Below are positions 1 through 11,035 of a stretch of 64,000 nt of DNA, in pieces. How positions within the stretch are numbered: the first letter of the stretch is position 1; each line of letters starts with the position of its first letter. Both the position numbers and the translations under genes were made by a program. The notes below the pieces were generated by a model, which made no database searches, was not told the DNA's origin, and saw only the letters and a program-made list of their open reading frames with translations. Source of the stretch: Spisula solida (taxonomy: Eukaryota > Mollusca > Bivalvia > Venerida > Mactridae); assembly GCA_947247005.1 (NCBI GenBank), contig OX365952.1:47472722-47536721 (forward strand). Direction: 5' to 3'.

Positions 1-663
1 TGTTACAAAATACTTAAAACGTTCTTAGCCAATCAAATGTCATGTTATATAATTTGTAAGCCAATTAAAACGTGGCTACAACATTATTGCATAATTACTT
101 CAAAAACAAAGGGTTTACCAATATTGAAATTATGACAACATGAGGTTGACTTTAATGTATCGGATAACAATCAGTTGAGATGCTATCTCACGCATCCTGC
201 TTTAACGTAGACATTTTAATGCGAATTATATACGAATAATATCTAATAGCCCATGGCTAGTAAAAGTGTTTAAAGACTCACATTCAGAACGCGTTACTAA
301 AATGGTTAGATAACATTGACAATTTAAAACAAATGCTGTGGCCAAATATTACCGCATAAAAGTTAATAGCTCGTGTTTATTTTAACCTACGTAAGTGGCT
401 TGTATATAGGCTTCAAAGTCGGGAGCCAAACGACGCAAACGTTAATTATAAATGAGACGGGGCGCTCAGTTTCTATTTTCTTGTGAGTTTTTTTAAACTG
501 AAAAGTGTATTTAATTCATTATAAATGAGCAGAGTCCCTCTTGAACGATACAAATATTTACTAATAGGAAAGTAAGAAATCATACGGAGTCGTCAATTAA
601 GCAAATAACATGGAATTCTTCTCGCCGTCCCAGGGTGCTTTAAATGTTACATTACATGCACAC

Positions 664-883
664 GGTGTTCAAAAGTTTGTTCTCAATGTTTAAGTTTCAA
701 TAGTTTAATTTTCAGACGTCAAAAAATTAAAAGTTTTCTGGGTAAATTCCAGAGTGTTCTACCATTGTTCTAATCTTTCGAGCATTAGACGAAGCTATTA
801 GTGTAAGAAATTAAAATTGTACATTGCGTACAAAGTTCCGATAAAATTTAGCATGATTTTTTATTAACAAACTTTTTAACACC
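664..883. mobile_element. MITE-like element with inverted ends, copy 1
   Basis: The ends are inverted: the left end reads GGTGTTCAAAAGTTTGTT and the right end, reverse-complemented, reads GGTGTTAAAAAGTTTGTT. The inside (TAGTTTAATTTTC, GTAAGAAATTAAAATT, TTGCGTAC) recurs around 42310-42524 in the same order, so this is a dispersed family. There is no coding capacity and no convincing target duplication. Confidence 0.55.
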
Positions 884-914
884 CAGTACATTACTTATTA
901 ATAAAAAGCAGTAC

Positions 915-1027
915 ATGGCGAGCAAAGGGATTCGACACGGTAAAAATAGCTATCACATCTATATTATGATATTCATAGTATATATGTGATAGCTAGTTTT
1001 ACCGTGTCGAATCCCTTTGATGGCGAG
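915..1027. mobile_element. 97-bp fold-back (palindromic) element with 8-bp target duplication
   Basis: Arms 923-958 and 984-1019 are 36-bp inverted repeats with a single mismatch. They begin CAAAGGGATTCGACACGG and enclose a 25-bp AT-rich loop that is itself partly symmetric. The palindrome is flanked by the direct 8-mer ATGGCGAG at 915-922 and 1020-1027. An exact 8-bp duplication plus terminal inversion is the signature of a transposed element; 8-bp duplications are usual for hAT-type transposition. It is too short to encode anything, so it would be a very small non-autonomous derivative. Confidence 0.75.
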
Positions 1028-4000
1028 GTGCTGAATAAGAACTAAGTGTGATTGGCGAATTAATTAAAAAAATGAACTAATCAATAAATTTCAGGAAAAA
1101 AACTGGCATCTGGCGTTTAAAAACACACAAGATTCGCTAGTTACATTGTGCAATGCAAGGTACTTTTCCCGACAACTTAACATCAACTCACTACGCTTAG
1201 AAGTCGGTATCAGGTCATAAACTGCGGGTCCTCCTGGGAGTCGTTATATGGCACCAATAATTAAAATAATTTAATTGATTAAGTAACGGTTCGGTATAAA
1301 ATAGAAACGGATGGTGCGGTTTTTAACCTCTTCTCAAAGAGAGAAAGGGACTGGTTGGCTCATAACCTCCAGTCACATAAGGATATCATTTGATTTAGTG
1401 CGCGTATTTAAACTTCAAAAAAATTAAGACAAACGCAATTACAGTTTTAAATGTTTTGATAATAAATTAGCGCACGGGGGTTAAGTGCGAAATAAATTGT
1501 ACAAAACAGAAACCCCATGAATTCGAACTAAGTCATTACATGTAAATTGATTTCGTTTATTTCAGTTTAATTCAAATGTTTAAGTGTTGTTTTGTGCACA
1601 TAGTATATCCAATTGGTTACATGGCTCCGACAAATTCTGGCAAATAAATCCAGATAATATCTTTCCAAACTGGGGGATAACAAAATTAATATACAAACAT
1701 ATTTCTGTTGATAGATTTAATATTAATTGAAATGTTATTTTACCCAATGATATACTTGGGCTTTTTCGCGTCTTCATTAACTTTTTTATTTATGGTTTAT
1801 TATTAATGTATTCCTTGTCGTTGTGTCCTGTAGTGAATAGTGTTTAGAGGTGTCATCCGTAGGACCAAAATATCTCCACTGAGTTCGGGGCACGAACTTT
1901 TGAGATCTCAGTTATTTTGAGCTAAACACTCCACATGCAACTTTTACAAATGCTAATAAAGATACAATCACTAGTCATTATGTGATAGTAGCAACAATAT
2001 ATGTATTGACAATTTATCTTGCATGAAGTTAATTATATTTTGAAATTGATCCTCTCAAGTCCAATTAACAAATTCTCTAACACGAAACTTTAAAAGTTTG
2101 AATGATGTTTAGCCTCTATGAATGTTGTTATGGCATTTAAAATGTTGTCAATATTGGTTATTTTATCAAATTAGTTTTATTAATACCATTCTATAGATTA
2201 TTTGTAAGAAATTTTAAATTCGTTTTTTGAGTAGACCTACATCTATATTATAAAATTGTTTAAAAATACCACACACTTTATTTGCCTATATTCGTTAAAA
2301 CGTTGTTTTTTTTATTTATGTTACATTTACCCAACATTTCTTTTCAGTCCCACGAGCTTCGTCTGTCACATTTATGGACAAGTTGATTTAAGCGCATCAA
2401 TAAAAAATAATGTTCGTGGCTAACTCAAATTGATGTCAGCGTTTATTATAACTCATACAATAATAAAATAAATTTTGCATAAAATAGGTTGTCAATAAAA
2501 TGAATGTTCCATTCGTGGTCGATCATTTGAAGAAAATTTAGATGTAACATTCAAATTTTATTCCGATTTTTTATCAGCGAAAGTTATTATCGATGAGTTG
2601 GATGTTCGGTAAAAATTCATAAAAATGATTCAACCCTTTTAATTGAGCTGTTAACAAAACTTTTAACAAAAAACCTTAAATGGTGCGTGTCAACAGTGCG
2701 TATAACTGACTACATGATGCAATAAATATTGACGTGTAATAATTTACCTGCCACTCTATGACTTGAGTAATATAAGAATTGTGTTCATAACCAAAATATG
2801 AAGAAAAAAAGTATTTTAGTCAAACCTCAAACCCAAACTCCAGTTCTATATGATCATATTTTACTAGACAAGTTAGTTTATAATCTATTCAACAAAAAGA
2901 CGTCTCAGCACAACCAGTACTCGACACGTATTCACAAAAGTTAAAACTAAACAGTTAAAAAAGACTAGAATTTCAAAAACTTATATTGACTCGAATTTCT
3001 ATTTTAATGCATTTATGGCATCGGCATGTACCTTGATAATTGTTGGTACCCATTGTTTGACTATGATTTTTCTCTTCTTTAGTATGCGCCATAACTTTCA
3101 GCGCACTGTACATTGAATATATGACCATTTGTATTACAGTCAATACATTTATCACATTATTTTTATTCCACCAGTATTGAAGATATACATTATATATTAA
3201 CATACAAATACTATTACCCACTAATATACATGTATTTACATACAATTGAAACGGCTATCAACAAATATACATCATTACACTGATTGCGGTAACTGTGTAT
3301 TGTATATACATCACACTCATAATATTTATGCACATCGAAGGCTCTATATCTCAATATCATGTTCAATTTTATTGAAAAAAATAGCATTAAATTGTATTAG
3401 TTCTAATCTGTGTTTCAGTTTTAACATTCCGCTGAAAATAAGGTCAATTGTACGATTATCAAGGTATCACGATAACCATACGTACAATATTGCCTCCTTC
3501 CGTGTGCTTGAAACATTTCAAGACTAGAAATGATGCTTGGGTTAGATTTAGTTTGATTTAGATCTACTAGCATTTTTTCATCCATTCTAAACTAATTGGT
3601 TTCCTTTCAACACTTGTTTTTATTTGATACCGGTTATGATTTAACAACATGGAAGTGAAACGTCAACGTTTGAAGCCTTGGTCTGGTTTTCGTTCAATTA
3701 TCTTATGAATAATATTTTAACATACTAGTAATTGTTTGGTTTCAAACTAACTCCTAAACTCACTTGGTGGCTGCTCTTGACTTACATAAATGGAATGTTT
3801 TATAACATTGATTCTGGTTCTAAACAAATGTTATGCATACAATTAACTGCATTAAATTGACTTCTACCATTATCTAATAGTTCTCGGAATTGATATTTTA
3901 TATAATTATGTACACAAATTATAGTACTGTAGACCCTAGTGAGTGGATACTATTGAATAGTCACAGCATGCTATTTGTAAACGTTTTATTAGCATTCAAA

Positions 4001-4833
4001 CTCAATAATTGTCATCGAAGTTTTCAAATAATTATGCAACTACAAAGCCTATACGTATCAAACTGTCTTATTGCACGTATGGATGAGCAAAAATTGGTAT
4101 GCAATACCAAGAGTGCGCTTTACCTATATAAACGTCCACCCTAGTATAATATGAGCGTTTAAATAGTTGCAAAAATCGGTATAAACGACACTGTACAGTA
4201 TCGTATAGCAAAACAATACATATAATAATTATGAAGTGAAGTACATGGGATCACAGAGCTAAGAAGAGGTCTTTGATGAGATGATATAGGGAAATATAAA
4301 GTCGATAGGTTTACTAAGTATTGAGATTATGCATTCTACGTATTCCATATAACAATCAATGCTTCATGAAATTCGACTTCAGAAAATCAAAATAAGGATT
4401 GCTCTAGAACATTGAACAAATCATTAATATAATCATCATTTTCATTTGATTGTTAACAACAACATTAGATCTATGATTACGATGACATTTTAAAGTGACA
4501 CAGTATGGTAATTACTCATCAATATTGGTGATCGAAAATACATACAGAAAACCCTGCCTGTACAATAACTTTGTTAGCTTAATATACTGATATACATACC
4601 AATATAGGAGTTCTCTTTAAACTAGGTAGTAGATAATAGAACTTAATTTATATTAACAGTGACATTACTGTAATTGTTTTGAAGTTCTGCATTTATAGAT
4701 GAGTTTAGTAACTCTGAAAACAGATATATCATTCGTAGATGGCAGTAAAATTGAAAACTTGAAGGAAATTTGCTGGAATTAATGCATGAATACGTGCAAG
4801 ACAAAACAGTGCTATATCATGTTTTATACACAC

Positions 4834-5374
4834 CTTTAGTGTCCAGTGAATCCTTGTCTCTGTCGAGATGACTTCTTGAGTAGTCGCGGACCCCTTCATC
4901 TCTCATCCACGGATGCCACACCCTTTGTGAACTAGTACTGCATCCCACGAATTTATTAGGGTCCAAAATGTCGGACACAGAAAATGATGTCGTTCTTATT
5001 TTCACGTCATTATTGAGGTTTAACGTTGCGTCCCGTACACGTTTTTCGAAAGAATGTTCACCATTTTCGAAAACACCTTCACCATTTAGTTTTTTCTCGT
5101 CCGTTGTTCCTAACCTAGATTCGAGTTCAATTTCACGTGCAGTTTTATCCGTGCATTCCGTGTATTTGTCACTATCAATTGTCACGTGACTTTTCACCGT
5201 TTGGACACTTTCTGAGGGTACTGTCTCACTAATACATTTATCCACCGACGGCGAACGTGATCTGTCCGTCGGCGACATACTGTTCATATCAACGACTGAT
5301 CCCGAGAATTTCAACCTCCAATCCAGGGAATTGCTACCGTCTTGCTTTTCCTTCACACTCGGTGTAGATGGCAT
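4834..5374 (-). CDS. Nkx1: First coding exon of an NK1/Nkx1-family homeobox gene (gene A, partial)
   Basis: This encodes the N-terminal 180 residues plus one base of a homeobox transcription factor. Near the end it carries the EH1/TN motif TTSFSVSDILDPNKF (residues about 128-142), the Groucho-binding repression motif typical of NK1 proteins, followed by an HPW tripeptide. The rest is Ser/Asp/Lys-rich and low in hydrophobics, as usual for this region. I chose the first ATG (5374-5372). The frame is open upstream to a TGA at 5443, but only with non-ATG codons. A possible acceptor (ATTCAG, ending at 5432) leaves room for an upstream exon. The donor AAAG/GTGTGT ends the exon at 4834 in phase 1, the same phase as gene B. 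The homeobox exon is not in the window and should lie to the left. The exon cannot be an alternative first exon of gene B because it lies 3' of that gene's homeobox exon on the same strand. Family assignment is good; the exact start is less sure. Confidence 0.85.
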
Positions 5375-5830
5375 TGTCCTACCAGACCACGTATGATCAC
5401 CGCTATCAAACAAGTCTTTTTTCTTAACCAACTGAATACTTCAATACAAGTATTTGAAAAAGTTCAGCTCACAGATTCGCGTCATTCAGTAATTCTAAAA
5501 TAATGTTACTCCATGTATATAAGTGATTACGCTATAGAAAGTCAAGTATTTTTATTCACTCCAAGTTATCATGTCACAGTAATGCAGTCATCAATTATAG
5601 ATGATTTTAGGTATCAAAATAAACTGCATAATATAAACTCGATGAACGTCAGCTGCTTGGAGAATCCCGTTCCAATTTGCAGTTTTCAAGCTCATTATTA
5701 GCTGTTAACTCTATCGATAAGTTAAGCGCATGCGCCTGCTATCTAAATCTCGGCCTTATGATTGGTCCTCTGGGCGGAGCTACGCCACCCAATCACAGAA
5801 ACGCTTGAAAGTAACGTTTGGAGATAGAAA
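5375..5830 (-). promoter_or_regulatory. Putative promoter/5' flank of gene A
   Basis: Upstream of exon A lies a compact cluster of core-promoter motifs: an ATTGG box (5761), GGGCGGAGC (GC box, 5772-5780), CCAAT (about 5789), and a perfect NRF1-type palindrome GCGCATGCGC at 5726-5735. The GGCGGAGCT at 5773-5781 is repeated in the same orientation upstream of gene B. No TATA box is evident at a fixed distance. The transcription start is not determined. Confidence 0.5.
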
Positions 5831-7239
5831 GGGTTATACGTTTTGAATAAAATAAATAAACGTGTTGTGATTTTGAAGAAATCGGAAAAATAAACAAACT
5901 GGCGATCAAATAAATCGGAGACTATTACTTAAATATTGAGAAAATTCGAAGCTTATTTAATACTTAATTTTCGCTGATCCAACAACATTTACTTTCGATT
6001 AAATATATTAAGAATTGAATTGCGGTTCATCAAATGAAATGAAATCCGTTTAACGGAATTGTTTAGGTAAACGATTTGACAGAAGGTTAAAACATATCCA
6101 TCATTCCGAAATGATTTGTCAAAATCAATATTTTATTTACTTAATTTGAATGCTAGCGGTAAAAGAGGTTCGGAATAAACTAATGACCAACTGGGAGTTT
6201 TTTGGCTCGGATTTATACAAACATTCGAGTGGTTCTTTACAAATTTCCTTTGTGTAAAAATAATCAATTAGTATTTGAAAATTGTAACATATTTAATGAA
6301 CTTTCTTAGCTGATTCTTACAGTATATTATAAGGATAAGTCAATCGATATGTGATTGAAATGCCTTGAGATAAAGCAAGAACTGGCAATAACATGTGTCA
6401 TTCAATGCTTTCTTTAAGCCAAGTTTTATTTGTATGTTTAGTTATTAACATATTATTTTGCAACACCAATGTACCAAAGCAGCAACAACTCACGAACACG
6501 GAATCAGTGTGAAATAAAAATAAATGGCCGATTGAAACATGTAAACCATTGCGAAACAACAGTACTGTAACAATAGAAACAACAACGACAACACCATGAG
6601 ATACGACATACGTGATTTCGCGGATCAACACAGATTTTTTCAGTAAAACTTGTTACATTATTGCTGATTGTAACTGTGTTTCTTCATTTGAAAATATGGC
6701 ACCATGTTTTCTTATATCGTATCAACAACTGGGTGAAATTTCAAGGTTAAATTCGGTATATTCGTCATATAATGAATATATGTGTTACTGTTGTCATACA
6801 AAATTAACATACACAATGACGTCACAAGATTTTATTTACCGTTGCATAACCATGCTGGATAAACCTCATCGCAGACAAAACAAATGTTGGAGAAATCAAG
6901 TAATAGACCTTTTCAGGATTTTGTATCATGACCACTTGTTTTTTAAATGGCATCCACGTTATAAAGGAGGTCGGGATGATGTGACAGACAATGAAGGTAG
7001 AGGTAAAAGCCCGACATTGATTGAATCGGTGCTTACGTTGGTCAGAATCAATCATCCGTGACATAAGTGGAAAAATATGACCTTGCAGAGCTGGCAACGG
7101 TACGGTTCAGTAGATATTGACAGGGCGATTAAATGTGCATAAAATAAGAGCACAATGGGTTAGGGAAAATAAAGCACAATTGATTGACAGTGTTCTAAAG
7201 CTTCATGAAATGATACAGGCGTAAAGGTGACGTCGTACG

Positions 7240-7444
7240 TCATTTCTGAGCTGCCCCGCGATTCATAACCATACCCTCTTACAGACGCTGTATTTACGTT
7301 ATATATATATGATCATATCCAAATGAAATTTGGTATACTTGTGCAATTTGAATCAATATCACATGGTCCACAGATTTGTAACTGTAACCATAACGGTTTT
7401 TGAATAAGAGCAAAAGTCCACGTAATTCTGGATCACCCCTCGTA
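7240..7444 (-). mobile_element. Transposon-end fragment (mariner-like, tentative)
   Basis: The right border GATCACCCCTCGTA (7431-7444) is the reverse complement of TACGAGGGGTGATC at 60684-60697, so the two are opposite ends of one repeat family. A terminus of the form GAGGGGTGATCA is typical of mariner-type elements as I remember them. No transposase frame survives. The left limit is a guess. Confidence 0.35.
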
Positions 7445-7449
7445 TAACG

Positions 7450-7530
7450 TCATACCAAAGACGAAATAAAAATGGTACCAGTAATATCCTTGTTAAGGCA
7501 CGGAAGGTAAAGCTGGTATTTGTCAATCAC
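7450..7530 (+). repeat. Fragment of tRNA-derived SINE (family 1)
   Basis: It shares CATACCAAAGACGAA followed by TAAAAATGGTACCAGTAAT with the body of the full-length SINE at 39411-39635, and then diverges. The tRNA head is missing. Confidence 0.55.
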
Positions 7531-8300
7531 ACCTACGTGGCAATACCATTACCGACTATAGCATGACCATCTATACCCGAATACACATTTCTTATTATAC
7601 CCGGTTAGCTTGCTGCAGCGCCCCCTAAACATATCATCCACATTTTATTTATAATGATAATGTCGCTCGCATTATCGCCGTGACAATGCTATTAGCGCCG
7701 AGAGCCTAACAGACCAAAACTATAATAACACTTAAGTTAGTTATAAATATATAAAAAATATACTGTCAGTCAAATTTACCCGCATTAAATTGTTACTTTC
7801 AAATTTGGCTAATAACATGCCTCATTACGTTCCATTATGTACCTGGCACGAAGATACTATTCCGAGCTTAACCTACAAATATGATCGCTTTTAACTTATC
7901 GGATCGTAAATTTAATGTACCCCTCATAAAAACCCGACTAATTTTCACTCGTTACTAACTCTAGGTCGGGCGCAAGATCTTCAATACATTTTAGACGACA
8001 CACAAAAAAGTGTACAATCAAAATAGACGGTTTTATTCTTTTTTGCATTCAAGCGCGGCCTCACATTTCTGAGGATTTTATTTCATCTTTTAATAAGTTC
8101 GATTATCACATCAATGATGTTAGTGATTAACTTTTACTAACCACATTAAAAAGAAAATCAGCGAAAATGAGTTTACGGTGCATTTATTATTATGAACGAA
8201 GGGAGTGTGTAATGGTGGTGTTTACTCCTGCGTACTCGACCACGATATCAACATTTACCAGGAAGACTGATTAAGGATTTGCAACAAACAACATTATACA

Positions 8301-8575
8301 CAGTGTAGCATTACCTTGTGTCATTAGGCTACAGGTCCAAGTCGAAATTTGTAAACATTGAAAAATACAGGTTTCACAGGGCGCTGGATAAAACGGCCAA
8401 TATGCTGAACAAGATCTTATATTTCATGGAAAGCAAATAATTTTCACCTTAACGTGGTGTATATTTCACAGAAATCGATAAAGAAATAAGAATACTTATG
8501 GCTATTTTTGTTTTCCAATTTTGACATATTTCGACTTGGACCTGTAGCCAAACGTCACGTGGTATTGCTGCACTG
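8301..8575. mobile_element. Palindromic MITE, family M, copy 1 (internally shortened)
   Basis: Its ends, CAGTGTAGCATTACC and the complement GGTATTGCTGCACTG, match the ends of the copies at 9173 and 52351. It is flanked by the 5-bp direct repeat ATACA on both sides. The right half (AAGATCTTATATTTCATGGAAAGCAAAT, shared in part with the other copies) is well kept, but most of the left half is deleted, so it is about 275 bp against about 430 bp. Confidence 0.75.
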
Positions 8576-8581
8576 ATACAG

Positions 8582-8721
8582 TAAAACTTCGTTATCTCGA
8601 GTAGTGATCGGGACAGGTAAAATACACGAGATAAACAGAGTGCTACAGAACGGGACGTCGACATTTGCTCGACATAGACCGGGTGATTGTAATAACGATG
8701 CTCGTATTAACGAAGTTTTCC
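8582..8721. mobile_element. Small element with inverted ends
   Basis: Left end AAAACTTCGTTATCTCGAG and right end, reverse-complemented, AAAACTTCGTTAATACGAG agree at most positions over 19 bp. It sits directly against the previous MITE. It has no coding capacity and I find no clear target duplication. Confidence 0.45.
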
Positions 8722-9172
8722 ATGTAAAATTTATGGCAGAAAAATGCAATTCATCGTCAGTAACTTGGAGGTAAACAGAAAAGAACAATCCATGTACATG
8801 TTTCCTACTCGCTCAGTTTCTAAGCTATTTTGTTGTAGCACTAAAAAGCTGGTTAAAGTACATCTAAATATGGAAGATCTGCATGGGTGTATATTTAATA
8901 CTCATCATAAATAGTTTTATGTGTGCATAAAACAACATTTATAGGTATTGTAAAAACGGGAAACAAAACATGTCGTCATATTTATTTGTATTCATACTTT
9001 TAAACTGACTGCCTTTCAATCTTACACATGCATTTGTATGTTCTTGTACTTAATTGCTTTAATTGGCCATAACCATAATTAAATTTTCACTATAGTTATG
9101 GTCATAGTCGTCATAATTTCAATAAAACAGCCCAATAATTAACCATAATCGTATTTATTATGATTGTATATT

Positions 9173-9602
9173 CAGTGTAGCAATACCACGTGACTTTTGG
9201 CTACAGTTACAAGAAGAAATGTGTAAACATTGGAAAAAGATAGTCATAAGTGTTTTATTTCTACATCGATTTTTGAAATATACGCCATGCTAAGGGGAAC
9301 ATTTCATTGAAAATATAAGATCTTTTTCAGCAGCTTGACCGTTTTCCAGCACCCTGTGCAACCTACATTTTCCATGGTTTAACAGGGTGATGAACAAAAC
9401 AACACAGCTGCCGAAAAAGATCTTATATTTCATGGAAAGCAAATACGTTCCCCTTAGCGTGGCGTATATTGCATAGAAATCGATGAAAAATTAAAATAGT
9501 TGTTGGCTATTAATGATAATATAATAATGGCCATTTTTGTTTCCAATGCTACAAATTTCTTCTTGGAACTGTAGTTAAAAGTCACGTGTCATTGATACAT
9601 TG
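9173..9602. mobile_element. Palindromic MITE, family M, copy 2
   Basis: A nearly full-length imperfect palindrome. It runs in from CAGTGTAGCAATACCACGTG and out to CACGTGTCATTGATACATTG. Matched inner arms include the pair around GATCTTTTTCAGCAG and GCCGAAAAAGATC, and CCATGCTAAGGGGAAC with GTTCCCCTTAGCGTGG. The flanking 5-mer ATATT is repeated directly on both sides. There is no transposase, so it depends on an autonomous relative. Confidence 0.8.
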
Positions 9603-9754
9603 ATATTTAACCATATCGTTCTATACGATGAGATCACTTTGCCATATTTATATACACTCTGACTACGCTAAACAGTAGCATATTTATTGTACGACACACC
9701 AATACATTGATAATCGTATATTCCATAACCATATTGTGCCAAAAGATGATAACT

Positions 9755-10110
9755 AATTGGACAGGGAAGGCAGCACCCAGCAGAAACAGCACATACTAGT
9801 AACACACGAATAACTAAAATCACAAAATTGTAAGTATAAGTCACAAGGGCAACCAAACATGCGCATGAAGAAATGAAATCGAACAGCTTCACAAGCATGA
9901 CAACCTACTCCGACAACATGTCGCCTCAGTTAGTCGACCTCAACAAGGGCAAGAGCCTAAAGGCAAGACCGTATCACAAGGACGAACACGCACCACAAGC
10001 ACATCCCCAAAGCAACACCAAACAGAAACAGTATACATGCTGCAGTATTGAAAGAAATGAAGCAACCGCATGATGGACTGCAAAGTTACAAAAGGACAAC
10101 TAAAAATGAA
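9755..10110. repeat. Dispersed repeat, copy 1 (related to 51740-52170)
   Basis: The segment ending in AAACAGAAACAGTATACATG and a following GATGGACTGCAAAGTTACAAAAGG finds matching sequence in the same order at 51950-52030 and again near 52150. Another piece, GGACAGGGAAGGCAGCAC, recurs near 30420. This is an interspersed repeat of unknown class. The short frames on both strands here are not conserved as protein between copies. Confidence 0.4.
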
Positions 10111-10650
10111 CTCAGTGACAAAAACACAGTTGAACATGATGCCAAAACCATTATATTGACACCATGTATTGACATAAACGTTTGGAACTTCAAAAAAAAA
10201 TACGTACAGCTCTACCCTGTCATGAAGGTCAAACTGTAACGCAGCTTTTGGTTGGTCAAATTAAGCCAATGAAGGCAGACTAACACTGGATACTTCTAAA
10301 AGCAAACCTACACGAAAAGAAAACGGCCGTCACACCGCGTACTTGCTAAGCGTATAATCGACGTCACGTGACACTGAACAAAACTTACAAACCGACTCTT
10401 TATCAAATGTGATTTCTTGCCAAATGCTTCATAGATCTAAACAAAAATTGTCAAATCATGGGTAAGCACAAGATCTACTCATTCCCATTGGAAGATGTAT
10501 TACCCATCCATTATCCTGTGGCCATAATGGATGTTATATCAATAATTTACCAAGAACTCGCATGTTTTTATCAAGTGACGGTTTTAAGGGTGTTTATTTT
10601 TAATATAATACATTTTATGATGCCACACTAAAATAAGTATTGTATATGCT

Positions 10651-11035
10651 ATGTTCGTTTCAAGATACATGTATACATGTTCGTTTCAAGATATACATGT
10701 TCGTTTCAAGATAAACATGTTCGTGTTTCAAGGTTTACATGTTCGTTTCAAGATGTACATGTTCGTTTTATGATGTACATGTTCGTTTCAAGGTTTACAT
10801 GTTCGTTTCAAGATGTACATGTTTGTTTTATGATGTACATGTTCGTTTCAAGATGTACATGTTCGTTTCAAGATGTACATGTTCGTTTCAAGGTTGACAT
10901 GTTCGTTTCAAGGTTTACATGTTCGTGTTAAAATGTTCATGTTCGTTTACATGTTCGTTTCAATATGTTTATGTTCGTATCATGATGTACTTGTTAGTTT
11001 CATGATGTACATCTTTGTTTCATGATGTAGGCTAC
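10651..11035 (+). repeat. 20-bp minisatellite
   Basis: Tandem units of the form GTTCGTTTCAAGATGTACAT, about 18 copies, with T/A substitutions and ragged ends. The small open frame inside it is only the repeat read in frame. Confidence 0.9.

Larger units (their letters stand above)
1..4833 (-). other. 5' part of the first intron of Nkx1-like gene A (open at left edge)
   Basis: Transcription runs leftward, so everything to the left of the exon A donor (GT at 4833-4832) should be intron up to a homeobox exon outside the window. No homeodomain sequence is seen in either strand here. The stretch is AT-rich with short meaningless open frames. The only structured items are a 97-bp fold-back element at 923-1019 and a MITE-like element at 664-883. 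In the remaining 1028-4833 I see nothing I can name. Confidence 0.6.
5831..8300. other. Intergenic stretch, mostly without recognisable features
   Basis: AT-rich sequence upstream of gene A. The small open frames at 6398-7097 overlap on opposite strands and look like chance frames. Near its right end it holds a transposon end (about 7240-7444) and a SINE fragment (7450-7530), annotated separately. Elsewhere I see nothing I can name. Confidence 0.4.

Noticed and set aside
4834..5374. Exon A as an alternative first exon of gene B
   Set aside because: It lies downstream (3') of gene B's homeobox exon on the same strand, so normal splicing could not join it in front of that exon.
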